DNA of 64,000 bases from Clostridia bacterium (GTDB lineage: Bacteria > Bacillota > Clostridia > UBA1381). The stretch is from assembly GCA_017621875.1 (NCBI GenBank), contig JAGASE010000020.1:1-64000 (forward strand). Reading direction: 5' to 3'. Both the position numbers and the translations under genes were made by a program. Below, one piece after another: positions 44,836 through 54,303 of the stretch; positions within the stretch are counted from its first letter, which is position 1, and each line of letters starts with the position of its first letter. The notes below the pieces were generated by a model that saw nothing but the letters and a program-made list of their open reading frames with translations, was not told the DNA's origin and ran no database searches.

Positions 44836-46485
44836 ATGAAAAAGAAATTAAGTTTAATTACATTAATTGCGGCTTTTGCACTTAGCTGCAGCGTATTTGC
44901 GGAAAGCGGCATAGAAAGCAGCTTTACCGCAGACCAGGAGAGCAGACTTGTATCTGTAAATATGACGGTTGAAGATGATGAGGGTGGCACTGCTGCGACC
45001 GGCATCGTGGTAAATGGTGAAGGAACGGTTGTGTATGCCGCACAGGGTTTTACCGATGCGGACGGCAGCTTTGGATTTTCTTATATAAACAATGACGAAA
45101 ACGGCAGCTATACGCTGACGGTGTCAGCACCCAGAAAGGGACTTTATAAAAGCAGTGATTTTAAAATGCTTACAAACAGCATGAAGACTGCAATCAGTGA
45201 AACTGATAAAACTGCTGAAGGAATGAAAAGCATAATTGAAAACTACGGCGAATATATGAACCTTGATTTAGAAGCATTTAATGCACTTTCAGATCAAGAT
45301 GCTGTATACAGCTTTATGGCGTCGGACATTTATGTTGATTTAGACAGCACTTCTTCCGTTGCCGACGGCTTTTACGGTGCAGTTATTGTAAGAACGCTTA
45401 AGGAGGGCGGAGACGCTGAGGATTATCAGGCGTTTTTGGATAACGAAACCTATAGCATTTTAAATACTGACGGTATTCCGAAAGGTGAAAAACTAAGCCT
45501 TTTTGATGAGGTTGATTCTACTGTTAAAGCCGGTGTTTTAGATAAGGTTGTTAAAAATGAATATAAAAGTGCTTCCGAGCTGACAAATGCACTTGAGTTT
45601 TATGTGCTCCAGCAGAGTCTTGAAAAGGCTGCACAGTGGACCGAGGTTAATCCTGTTTTGAAAAAATATCAGAAAGCAGGACTGTTAGACATAAGCTTTA
45701 CCGATTATGATAAATTAAAGTCTCCTGAAAAGGCAGATAAGGCTCTTATGGGTAAATCCTACGAGGATTATGACGCGATAGAAGCCGCATTTGAAGCTGC
45801 AGTTGTTGCTGCTAAAGGTAAAACAACTACCTCCACAGGTGGCAGCGGCGGAGGAGGCGGTGTTGTACTGCCGTCCGTTGTAACTCCGGAGCCTGTTGAG
45901 AAGGCAGAACAGACTGTATCTGCATCATTCACCGATATGGGTGATTATCTTTGGGCAAATGAAGCAGTAAGCTATCTTGTGGACAAGGGAATTATAAGCG
46001 GAATGGGCGATGGCACATTTGCTCCTGCAAACGGACTTACTCGTGAGGAAATCAGCACAATCATGGTACGCACACAAAAACTGGATACCGAAGGCAAGGC
46101 ATCTGCATTTAACGATGTAGCTGTTGACCGCTGGAGCTATCCATATGTTTCGGCAGTATATGAAGCAGGACTTATGGTAGGTGTTTCGGGTGATATGTTC
46201 GGAGCAACCTCAAAGATTACACGAAATGAGTTTGCCGTAATAATGAAGCGTTTAATAGACCTGTACGGTGTAACGCTTACTGAAAATTCAAACCCGGGAG
46301 AATATGCAGACGCTGCAGATATACCTGAATGGGCTGCAGAAAGCGTGAGATACTTAAAGGCTACGGGACTTATGCTCGGAAATACCGGCGACAGATTTGA
46401 AGGAAGTACCGTTATATCAAGAGCGTATGCCTGCAATATTTTGTATACTGTTTTGAATGCGGTGAATTATGACTCGGAGGTGTAA
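44836..46485 (+). CDS. SLH-domain cell-surface protein, 549 aa
   Basis: A signal peptide (KKLSLITLIAAFALSCSVFA) is followed by a carboxypeptidase-regulatory-like beta domain (~40-105), a helical region and a Gly/Thr linker (TTTSTGGSGGGGG). Three S-layer homology repeats fill ~365-545 (SFTDMGDYLWANEAVSYLVDKGIISGMGDGTF in parts, FNDVAVDRWSYPYVSAVYEAGLMVG, YADAADIPEWAAESVRYLKATGLMLG). SLH triplets bind pyruvylated secondary cell-wall polymer, anchoring the protein to the surface. It may tether other proteins of the locus. Three bases separate its stop from the next gene. Confidence 0.9.
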   Translation: MKKKLSLITLIAAFALSCSVFAESGIESSFTADQESRLVSVNMTVEDDEGGTAATGIVVNGEGTVVYAAQGFTDADGSFGFSYINNDENGSYTLTVSAPRKGLYKSSDFKMLTNSMKTAISETDKTAEGMKSIIENYGEYMNLDLEAFNALSDQDAVYSFMASDIYVDLDSTSSVADGFYGAVIVRTLKEGGDAEDYQAFLDNETYSILNTDGIPKGEKLSLFDEVDSTVKAGVLDKVVKNEYKSASELTNALEFYVLQQSLEKAAQWTEVNPVLKKYQKAGLLDISFTDYDKLKSPEKADKALMGKSYEDYDAIEAAFEAAVVAAKGKTTTSTGGSGGGGGVVLPSVVTPEPVEKAEQTVSASFTDMGDYLWANEAVSYLVDKGIISGMGDGTFAPANGLTREEISTIMVRTQKLDTEGKASAFNDVAVDRWSYPYVSAVYEAGLMVGVSGDMFGATSKITRNEFAVIMKRLIDLYGVTLTENSNPGEYADAADIPEWAAESVRYLKATGLMLGNTGDRFEGSTVISRAYACNILYTVLNAVNYDSEV

Positions 46486-46488
46486 GCA

Positions 46489-49032
46489 ATGAAGAAAATA
46501 ATCAGTTTATTGTTATCAATGCTTGTTGTGCTGGAGGCTTTGTGTGTTCCGGTGTTTGCGGAAGAGGACACTGTTTCGGAATACATGCAGACCATGAGAG
46601 AATTTGGGGTCATAAGCGAGGAAAAGTATGAAACAGGTACATTTACTGTAGCAACGATGTCTGAAATGGTATATAAGCTGTTAAATCCCGGCAGCACAGA
46701 GCCTGAGGCAACGCGTCAGATTTACACCGATGTTGACAGATGGCACTGGGCGGCAGGATACATAGAATGGCTCTATAACAACAGCGTATATACAGGCGAC
46801 GGCAGCGGTGCATTACAGCCTGAAAGAAATGCAAAGCTGTCTGATGTATGCACAGTAATGCTCAATCTTTTAGGCTACCAAAAGGTGATGGATTATACAA
46901 ACGACAATACCGATGTCATTAAAAAGGCGACCGAAATAAAGCTGCTTTCATCAAAGGTAGGTAAGAACGAGCATGATATTACCTACGGTGAATTTGCGTC
47001 AGTTTGCTATGAGTTGCTTTTTACAAAGGTTATAGAGGCGAAATTCAGCGATGACGGAGGCTTTGCACAGGGCGGAGAATTTATCAATGAAATTTTAGAG
47101 ATTGAATACGAACTGGGTATTGTAACAGCTGCAAACGGCTATTCTCTTACATATGCAAACTGTAATACCGACGAGGTTATAATTGACGGAAATAAGCTTG
47201 ATGCATGCGGAAAATCCTACATTGATTATCTCGGATATAACGTGAGATATTACTATAATGATGATGCCGAGCTTATAGCTGCAGTTCCGATTAAAAATAC
47301 CGAGCTTGTAATAAAATCCGAGGACATCATTTCGTATGAGAATAACCGATACAATTACGAAGACGGTACAAAAACAAAAAGAGCAGATGTTTCAGCGGAT
47401 GTTATGCTTCTCTATAACGGAAAGGTATCAACAAACCGTGATGCGTTCCTTCCTTCATACGGTCAGGTGCGTCTTATTGATAATGACAGGGACAGTAAAT
47501 ATGACTGCATTATTTCAGAGAACGCATACAATGTTGTAGTTGATGTAATTTCTGACGGAATCATTTACGGGAAGAATACAGAAAAATCGGGAAACAAATA
47601 TGTAGTTGATACAAAGGATTTTGAGCTTTTAAGAGTGGTTTCAAAAGATGAGGAAATCTCTATTGCCGACGTTGAAGCGGGCAGTATAATTACTGCTGTA
47701 ATAAGCGAGGACGAGGAATACGCATTATTATATGTGTCAGACAAAAAGGTGACAGGTGTTCTGACAGCGTATACAACAGACGAGGAAATTGCGGTAGACG
47801 GAGAGGAATACAACCGTGCAAAGGATATGTTCAATCCCAACTCTATAGTAACAACGGGAAATGACGTAACGATGCTTCTGGACGAATACGGAAACATTGC
47901 TGCTATACTTGGCAATTACGAAAATAAATATCTCTTGGGCTACCTTATATCGTTCAAGATAAATGAAGAAGATTATACCCTTGTTTTAAAGCTGTTGACA
48001 AGTGATAATCAGATTAAGAAAATAAGCACTGCCGAAAAGCTGTATGTTGACGGAGTAAAGAAGGAAAATGTATATGCTGCGGAGGAATGCTTGACTGCAG
48101 GTGAGCTTATAAAGTACCGCGTATCGGGCGGAGAGATAAAGAACATTGATACTGCGACGCAGCAAGCAGGCTTTGGAAGCTTTACAGCAACCTCGGATAA
48201 AAACTCTCTGAGAATGATTGCAAATGGAAAAATGCTATATAAGTCCACGCCGCAGGTGTTTAAAAAGTATACTTCTTCAATGAGTATGTATTCGGAATTT
48301 GGAGTATCGGACGATACACCGATATTCTTTGTGCCGACAGAGGACGAATACAAAGATGATAGTGATTATTATGTAGCATCAAGGACGTCTTTAAGAAATG
48401 ACCTTACCGCAGATGTGCAGGGGTATGTAACAGGAAAGCTGACTTTGATAGCCGATGCAGTGGTAGTGAATTATAAAACGGAACTGAATCTGTCAAGCGG
48501 CATTATGATAGTAGGAAGCATATCCGAGACACTGAATGCGGACGATGAGATTGTTTATAGCCTAAAAGGCATGAAGAACGGAGAAGACATAGAGGTTTTA
48601 GCGACTGATAATGATAAGGGAGTTACAAATGGCAGCTTTATTCGTTATCAGACCAACAGAGATGGCGAGGCAAAGGACATTGACCCGCTTTACAAACCTG
48701 AAGGCGGCGGAAGGCTGCAGACAACTGCCACACATGATTATGCTGTCGGTTCGTCGTACGCCAGAAACGCAAATATAAGATTTGTGCTTGGAAGTATTTA
48801 TGACCGTGAAGGAACAGTTGTAAGATTCCGCTTTAAGGACAGCGTAGCAGATGATGAGGTATTTAACCTCAAAAACTGTAATTTCTATGTTTATGATAAG
48901 GCAGAAAATACATTGAGGAGCGGAAGTATTGACGATATATACGATATTGTTCATTATGGTACATCCTGCGATGAGGTAATCATAACTACAAGAGCAGCTA
49001 GTACAAGTGACGTAATAATAGTGAGAAAGTAA
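46489..49032 (+). CDS. SLH-like secreted protein of unknown function, 847 aa
   Basis: The signal peptide (SLLLSMLVVLEALCVPVFAEE) is followed by N-terminal SLH-like repeats in ~30-200, the best being YTDVDRWHWAAGYIEWLYNNSVYTGDGSG with following KLSDVCTVMLNLLGY. The rest (~210-847) is a long beta-rich region with recurring units of ~60-90 residues (DRDSKYDCIISENAYNVVVD, KNEEISIADVEAGSIITAVI-like) that I do not recognise. No catalytic motif is visible. It likely forms a wall-anchored stalk, or a receptor for the substrate. Confidence 0.78.
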   Translation: MKKIISLLLSMLVVLEALCVPVFAEEDTVSEYMQTMREFGVISEEKYETGTFTVATMSEMVYKLLNPGSTEPEATRQIYTDVDRWHWAAGYIEWLYNNSVYTGDGSGALQPERNAKLSDVCTVMLNLLGYQKVMDYTNDNTDVIKKATEIKLLSSKVGKNEHDITYGEFASVCYELLFTKVIEAKFSDDGGFAQGGEFINEILEIEYELGIVTAANGYSLTYANCNTDEVIIDGNKLDACGKSYIDYLGYNVRYYYNDDAELIAAVPIKNTELVIKSEDIISYENNRYNYEDGTKTKRADVSADVMLLYNGKVSTNRDAFLPSYGQVRLIDNDRDSKYDCIISENAYNVVVDVISDGIIYGKNTEKSGNKYVVDTKDFELLRVVSKDEEISIADVEAGSIITAVISEDEEYALLYVSDKKVTGVLTAYTTDEEIAVDGEEYNRAKDMFNPNSIVTTGNDVTMLLDEYGNIAAILGNYENKYLLGYLISFKINEEDYTLVLKLLTSDNQIKKISTAEKLYVDGVKKENVYAAEECLTAGELIKYRVSGGEIKNIDTATQQAGFGSFTATSDKNSLRMIANGKMLYKSTPQVFKKYTSSMSMYSEFGVSDDTPIFFVPTEDEYKDDSDYYVASRTSLRNDLTADVQGYVTGKLTLIADAVVVNYKTELNLSSGIMIVGSISETLNADDEIVYSLKGMKNGEDIEVLATDNDKGVTNGSFIRYQTNRDGEAKDIDPLYKPEGGGRLQTTATHDYAVGSSYARNANIRFVLGSIYDREGTVVRFRFKDSVADDEVFNLKNCNFYVYDKAENTLRSGSIDDIYDIVHYGTSCDEVIITTRAASTSDVIIVRK

Positions 49033-49090
49033 GTAAGTGTAAAATCCCGTTTGTCATAGTGCAGACGGGATTTACAAATGTGGAGGCTAT

Positions 49091-50539
49091 ATGAAAAAAT
49101 ATTCTTTTCCTGCGGATTATGAGAAGAAATCCGCGGATTTTAAAGTAAAATGCGACGGAAGGGAGCTTGATGTTTACAGCTGCAGAATCTCGGCAGTACC
49201 ATTTAATCAGGTATGGCCGGGGTATCAGAGACCATTTGAGCAGACCGAGCCTGCTTCGTTTGTGATGCTGGGCTCAGATAGCATGACAGAGCTTGAAATT
49301 ACGCCGTCAAAGGATTTTAATGATGTTACTGTAAGACCTCTTTCAAAGGGGATAAAGCCTGTAATAAAGGACAATGCGGTAAAGCTTGTATTTCCGGGAG
49401 CGGGACAATATACAGTGGAATTTGACAATCCGCATCATGTGCTTACGGTTTTTATAAATCCCGAAAATGAATTTAATGTAAATAAGGACGACACAGATGT
49501 TTTGTATTTTGGTCCGGGAGTTCATTTTGTGGATAAAAAGCTTGAGCTTCAAGATGGTCAGACCGTTTTTATTGATGAAGGTGCAGTGGTTTACGGAGCT
49601 GTTACGGCAACGGATAAAAAGAACGTAAGCGTAATAGGTTATGGAATACTTGATAACAGTCGCATGAGGCGAGCAAACGAAATAAACGGCTGCAGTATTC
49701 TTGACCCAAATGCGGGAGAGATGACCGGAAATCCTGTGTTTTTCAATCGCTGTGAAAATGTCGTGGTTGACGGAATTACAATCGTTGATTCCTCCGGCTG
49801 GAATTTATACATAGATGGCTGCAGTAATGTTTTGATAGATAACATAAAGCTTATAGGCATGTGGAGGTACAATGCAGACGGCTGTGATTTTTGCAACTGC
49901 ACAAATGCGATTATAAAAAACAGCTTTCTGCGTACCTTTGATGACGGTATTGTTATAAAGGGGTTTAAGCTTAACAATCACCTTCCGCTGCAGAATATTC
50001 TTGCCGAAAACTGCGTGCTTTGGTGCGATTGGGGCAGAGCATTAGAGGTTGGTGCGGAGACAAGTGCTCCTTATATGTCGGGAATAAGATTTAAAAACTG
50101 CGACATTATCACCGGCTGTCATGTAATGCTGGATATTCAGCACGGCGACTGTGCAAATATGTGTGATGTGCATTTTGAGGATATACGGATAGAGTATAGG
50201 GGAAAGTCAGAGTGTCCGGCACTTCAGGAAGCGGACGATGCGGTTTATTCAAATACCGATGAAAAATTCATGCCGCAGCTTTTCGCTGTAATAGCCGGCA
50301 CAACAATGTGGTCTATCGACGAAAAATCCGGACCTTTAAAAAATGTTTACTTTAAAAATATAGAGGTAACAACAGAGGACGGAAGGATTCCTGTAAGCTC
50401 AGAAATTACGGTGCGTGACGGTGAGGAAAAAATCGACGGAGTATTTTTTGAAAACATTACCGTTAACGGCGTAAAATGCACTAAAGAGGACCTTGATATA
50501 ACAATAACAAAGGGCGTAAAAAATATCATTTGGAATTAA
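49091..50539 (+). CDS. GH28-like right-handed beta-helix glycosidase, cytoplasmic, 482 aa
   Basis: An N-terminal beta-sandwich (~1-135) precedes a parallel beta-helix of pectate-lyase/GH28 type. Repeating coils include VIGYGILDNSRM, PVFFNRCENVVVDGITIVDSSGWNLYIDGCSNVLIDNI in parts, NADGCDFCNCTNAIIKNSFLRTFDDGIVIKG and LENC-type turns. The paired Asp residues in NADGCD and FDDGIVIKG correspond to the GH28 acidic catalytic set. There is no signal peptide, so it acts on imported oligomers, consistent with pectin-type substrates. It is the last gene of the locus, followed by a perfect terminator. Confidence 0.85.
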   Translation: MKKYSFPADYEKKSADFKVKCDGRELDVYSCRISAVPFNQVWPGYQRPFEQTEPASFVMLGSDSMTELEITPSKDFNDVTVRPLSKGIKPVIKDNAVKLVFPGAGQYTVEFDNPHHVLTVFINPENEFNVNKDDTDVLYFGPGVHFVDKKLELQDGQTVFIDEGAVVYGAVTATDKKNVSVIGYGILDNSRMRRANEINGCSILDPNAGEMTGNPVFFNRCENVVVDGITIVDSSGWNLYIDGCSNVLIDNIKLIGMWRYNADGCDFCNCTNAIIKNSFLRTFDDGIVIKGFKLNNHLPLQNILAENCVLWCDWGRALEVGAETSAPYMSGIRFKNCDIITGCHVMLDIQHGDCANMCDVHFEDIRIEYRGKSECPALQEADDAVYSNTDEKFMPQLFAVIAGTTMWSIDEKSGPLKNVYFKNIEVTTEDGRIPVSSEITVRDGEEKIDGVFFENITVNGVKCTKEDLDITITKGVKNIIWN

Positions 50540-50544
50540 TTAAA

Positions 50545-50571
50545 AAACAGGAGCATATGCTCCTGTTTTTA
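50545..50571. terminator. Bidirectional terminator
   Basis: A perfect 20-bp palindrome ACAGGAGCATATGCTCCTGT flanked by A and T runs between convergent genes. Confidence 0.9.
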
Positions 50572-50581
50572 TGTTGTATTG

Positions 50582-51859
50582 TTATAACGTAACATTTATA
50601 TCAATGGTTTCACCATCGCGGTAAACTGTGATTTTCAATGTGTCGCCCTTTTTGTGCGAGTCGCGGATTTTGTTAATTTCAGATATGGATTTAACTGCAG
50701 TGTCATTCACCTTAAGAATAAGGTCGTTAGCCTTGATACCGGCTCTTTCAGCAGGTGTATTTTCCATAACCGTTTCAACAAGAACACCATGGTCTGAGTC
50801 ACTTCCTGTTATACCGATTATAAGTGCTTCAGGTGCTGTTCCTGTGTTAATAAGCGATTCTGCAACATTCTTTATATCGTTTGAAGGAATGGCAAAGCTT
50901 ATATTCTCTACATTTGCGGAAATTGCATATGTGATCATTCCTATTACATCGCCGTTTGTATTAAGAAGGCAGCCGCCTGCATTGTTTGAATTTGTGATAG
51001 CGTCTGTCTGCAGAAGATTTATTGTACTTCCGTTTTGAAGTGAAACACCGTTGTTCACGCCGCAGATAATACCCTTTGTAATAGATGTTCCGAGATTTCC
51101 TCCGAGAACGTTTCCGATAACGATAGCGGTGTCGCCGGCATTTACGGTGTCAGAGTTAGCGAGTGTGGCAAAGACGAGGTTTGACGCGTCTATTTTCAGT
51201 ATAGCAATATCCTTGTTTTCGTCCGCTCCCACAAGGCGTGCTTCGTATTTCTGCTTGTCCGGGAGAATAACCGAGGTTTCGCCGTCATTTCCTACCAGTG
51301 AGCTGCTGGTAAGTACATATCCGTCACTGCTTAAGACCACGCCGGAGCCTGTGTTGGTAGATGAGGATATGCCGAAAAAGTTGCGGTATGATGCCTTTGT
51401 TTCGATTGAAACTATGCTTTGGGATACCTTTGCATTTATGCCGCTGATATTGCTTTCAGAAGTTGCCGGCAGAACTTCATTCGGTTGACTTTCTACGTAA
51501 GATATAACAGCGGACGGACGCAGCTTCGGTACAACAGCTATAGAGTATACCAAAAACATGACCATGCATGTAACAACCGATGCAATAACGGAAATCGCCC
51601 ATTGCGGCATGGGCTTTTTGATTTTATCTGTATTTTCGGGTGTGGGCAGATAGTTTTCAAGCTCACGCTCAAATTCAGATTTTTTTGCAGTTGAGTCTGT
51701 GCTGCAAGCAGCTTCTTCTGCGGTATGTGTATCACTGCTTACGTTCTCATAAATTTCCTCAGCCGGTGCATCAGCACCATCGTGAGGAAGTGTGTGCGGC
51801 TCGCTTTCGTTTGCTTCTGTATTTTCTGTATTAATTTCAAAGTTGTTTTCGTCAAGCAT
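50582..51859 (-). CDS. HtrA/DegP-like membrane protein with inactive protease triad, 425 aa
   Basis: The protein has an acidic cytoplasmic N-terminus (1-85), one membrane segment (~88-110), a trypsin-like S1C domain (~135-335) and a C-terminal PDZ domain (VETVMENTPAERAGIKANDLILKVNDTAV). The fold markers of HtrA are present (GSGVVLSSDGYVLT, KDIAILKID, AGDTAIVIGN, LLQTDA). The catalytic residues are not: LTNNHVV is LTSSSLV (His to Ser187) and NPGNSGG is NSNNAGG (Ser to Ala294); only Asp217 remains. It should bind misfolded or unfolded peptides but not cleave by the normal mechanism. No frameshift is seen, so the change looks selected. Confidence 0.88.
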   Translation of the reverse strand: MLDENNFEINTENTEANESEPHTLPHDGADAPAEEIYENVSSDTHTAEEAACSTDSTAKKSEFERELENYLPTPENTDKIKKPMPQWAISVIASVVTCMVMFLVYSIAVVPKLRPSAVISYVESQPNEVLPATSESNISGINAKVSQSIVSIETKASYRNFFGISSSTNTGSGVVLSSDGYVLTSSSLVGNDGETSVILPDKQKYEARLVGADENKDIAILKIDASNLVFATLANSDTVNAGDTAIVIGNVLGGNLGTSITKGIICGVNNGVSLQNGSTINLLQTDAITNSNNAGGCLLNTNGDVIGMITYAISANVENISFAIPSNDIKNVAESLINTGTAPEALIIGITGSDSDHGVLVETVMENTPAERAGIKANDLILKVNDTAVKSISEINKIRDSHKKGDTLKITVYRDGETIDINVTL

Positions 51860-51937
51860 ATGTAGTCCTCCTAAAAATTTCTAACTATATTATAATACTA
51901 TTACTGTAAAAGTGTATGAACAAAATGTAAACTTTTA

Positions 51938-51966
51938 TTGACAAGGCACAGTAAAAATGGTACATT
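51938..51966 (+). promoter_or_regulatory. Promoter of the RNase M5-like gene
   Basis: TTGACA (51938-51943), 17-bp spacer, TACATT (51961-51966), followed 33 bases later by the ATG at 52000. Confidence 0.7.
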
Positions 51967-51999
51967 AGATATAGAAATCTTTAAATTGCGGAGAAATTT

Positions 52000-52599
52000 A
52001 TGTATACAATAAAGGAAACGATTATAGTTGAGGGTATGTATGACAAAATTAAGCTGTCGGGGTTTATAGACAGCCTTATTTTTATAACGGGCGGCTTTGC
52101 GATTTTCAATAATAAGCAGGCACAGCAGTCGATACGCACGCTGGCTGAAAAAACCGGGATTGTAATTTTAACCGATTCCGACAGTGCAGGTCTGAAAATT
52201 CGTAATTTTGTAAAACAGCTTGTGCCTAAGGAGCAGGTAAGACATGCGTACATTCCCGAAATCTGCGGAAAAGAACGCCGCAAGAATGTATGCAGTAAGG
52301 AGGGCTTGCTTGGCGTTGAGGGCGTGTGCGAAGATATAATTATAAAGGCACTGACAGAGAGCGGATGCACGATAAACGGCGAAGCAGGTAAAAAGAAAAA
52401 GGAGAAAAGCGTTACCAAAACGGACTTTTATTCACTGGGACTTTCGGGCGGAGATATGAGTGCCAAGCTTCGTCGGGATTTGGCTATAGCAATGGGACTT
52501 CCGTCTAAAATTTCCGCAAATATGCTGCTTGACGCTGTAAATAAGCTGCTTACATATGAAGAACTGACAATGATGGTTGAAAATATCAAAAAAATGTGA
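52000..52599 (+). CDS. RNase M5-like TOPRIM protein (DUF4093), 199 aa
   Basis: The N-terminal TOPRIM domain has the Glu motif TIIVEGMYDKIKL and the DxD motif ILTDSDSAGLKIRN, metal sites of RNase M5. A C-terminal DUF4093-type region (KTDFYSLGLSGGDMSAKLRRDLAIAMGLPSK in pieces) follows. RNase M5 matures 5S rRNA in Firmicutes. The standard rnmV gene is beside rsmA, which is not here, so this could be rnmV itself or a paralogue. It has its own promoter and starts a run with an ABC transporter and HAD gene. Confidence 0.8.
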   Translation: MYTIKETIIVEGMYDKIKLSGFIDSLIFITGGFAIFNNKQAQQSIRTLAEKTGIVILTDSDSAGLKIRNFVKQLVPKEQVRHAYIPEICGKERRKNVCSKEGLLGVEGVCEDIIIKALTESGCTINGEAGKKKKEKSVTKTDFYSLGLSGGDMSAKLRRDLAIAMGLPSKISANMLLDAVNKLLTYEELTMMVENIKKM

Positions 52600-52637
52600 T
52601 ACAATAATAAAAATACTTTGTAAAGTGAGATAATAGG

Positions 52638-54290
52638 GTGAAAAAAAATAAAGGCATATGGAAATGGATTTATAAAAACGGGAAAAAGAATATTCCCGTC
52701 ATATTGGTTTTGACGGCGGTAAGTATTTTCTTATCGCTTATTCAGATTAGATTTGCCACTGCGTCAAAAAGTGTTATGGATATTGCTACCGGCTCAGCTG
52801 TAGGAAAGCTGTCTTCGGCGTTTTTGCTGCTTGCGTCTCTTTTGCTGATACGTTTGGGTGTGCAGATTCTTATAAACTATTTAAATGTTCATGCTTCATC
52901 AAGATTTGAGATTGGATTAAAGCGTCACTTGTTCAAAACTCTTATAGGAAAAGATTATCTTTCGGTTGCGAAATATCATTCGGGAGAGCTTTTAAACAGA
53001 ATAAACAGTGATGTTTCTGTTATAGTGAGCGGAATTATTGCAATAGTTCCGTCTGCTGCGTTGTTTCTCACAAGCATTATAGGAGCGTTCTGCGTTCTTT
53101 ACAGTATCGAGAGTACGCTTGCGATTATCATTTTGTGCGTAGGACCGCTTGTTGCAGTGGGAGCACGTCTTTATTCGGCAAAATATAAGGTAATGCATAA
53201 AAAATGCCAGGAATATGACGGAAAAACAAAATCCTTTATGCTGGAAATTCTGCAGAATCTTTTGGTTGTAAAGTCCTTTGCATGCGAAGAAAAAATGCTG
53301 GATAAAAGCGAGGATTTACAGATTAAAAGCTACCGCTTAAGAGTGAAAAGAGTTACTGTTTCGGTAATTGCACAGATTGGACTTTTTCTCATATTCAACG
53401 CGGGATATTATTTTGCGATGGCGTATGCGGCATATCGCTTGTCGCAGGGAGAGCTTACATATGGAGATGTTACTGCAATTTTGGCACTTGTTTCACAGAT
53501 TCAGACACCGTTTAAGAATGTGTCGGGGCTTGTTCCGCAGGCGTTTGCGGTTTCTGCATCGATTGAGAGGCTGATGGAGCTTGAAAATCTTAAGGACGAA
53601 AGTACGGTCGGGGAAACGCTGCCTGACAACACCTATGAGAATATGGAGCATATTGTGTATGACAATGTAACCTTTTCGTATAGTGATGATTCCGTGGTTT
53701 CAGGAATTAATATGAAAATTAATAAGGGCGAGTGTGTGGTAATTGCAGGCGAGTCGGGTGCAGGAAAGAGTACCGCGATTAAGCTGCTTTTGGGTATAAT
53801 GACGCCGGACAGCGGCAGGATTTACCTTGACGGTAAAAATGGTGAGATAGAGCTTGGAAATAATACAAGAGAGCTTTTCGCCTATGTTCCGCAGGGAAAT
53901 CTGATTTTATCGGGAACTATAAGGGAAAATATAGCATTTGCAAAGACTGATGCTACAGAGGATGAGATTATACACGCCGCAAAGGTTGCACAGATATGGA
54001 GCTTTATAGAAACTCTTGATAAGGGACTTGACACAGAGCTGGGCGAGAAAGGTCTGGGACTTTCCGAAGGACAAACGCAGCGTATTTCAATCGCAAGGGC
54101 AATACTTCACGATGCACCGATTTTGCTGCTTGATGAATCCACATCAGCACTTGATTCGGTAACCGAGCTTGAGCTTTTAAGGGCAATTCGGGAGATGACC
54201 GATAAAACCTGTATTATAGTAAGCCATAAACAGGCGGCATTTGATATTTGTGACAGTGTTGTATATATTGAGAAAAAAAGCAGAGATTGA
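52638..54290 (+). CDS. ABC exporter, fused membrane and ATPase domains, 550 aa
   Basis: The N-terminal ~300 residues are a type I exporter membrane domain with six segments. The ATPase domain has Walker A AGESGAGKSTAIKL, Q-loop YVPQGNLILSG, signature LSEGQTQRISIARAI and Walker B PILLLDESTSALD. It would form a half-transporter homodimer, exporting a lipid, peptide or drug. GTG at 52638 appears to be the start; the ribosome site is weak. Neighbours do not indicate the substrate. Confidence 0.92.
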   Translation: MKKNKGIWKWIYKNGKKNIPVILVLTAVSIFLSLIQIRFATASKSVMDIATGSAVGKLSSAFLLLASLLLIRLGVQILINYLNVHASSRFEIGLKRHLFKTLIGKDYLSVAKYHSGELLNRINSDVSVIVSGIIAIVPSAALFLTSIIGAFCVLYSIESTLAIIILCVGPLVAVGARLYSAKYKVMHKKCQEYDGKTKSFMLEILQNLLVVKSFACEEKMLDKSEDLQIKSYRLRVKRVTVSVIAQIGLFLIFNAGYYFAMAYAAYRLSQGELTYGDVTAILALVSQIQTPFKNVSGLVPQAFAVSASIERLMELENLKDESTVGETLPDNTYENMEHIVYDNVTFSYSDDSVVSGINMKINKGECVVIAGESGAGKSTAIKLLLGIMTPDSGRIYLDGKNGEIELGNNTRELFAYVPQGNLILSGTIRENIAFAKTDATEDEIIHAAKVAQIWSFIETLDKGLDTELGEKGLGLSEGQTQRISIARAILHDAPILLLDESTSALDSVTELELLRAIREMTDKTCIIVSHKQAAFDICDSVVYIEKKSRD

Positions 54291-54303
54291 TTAGGAAAAG
54301 TAA

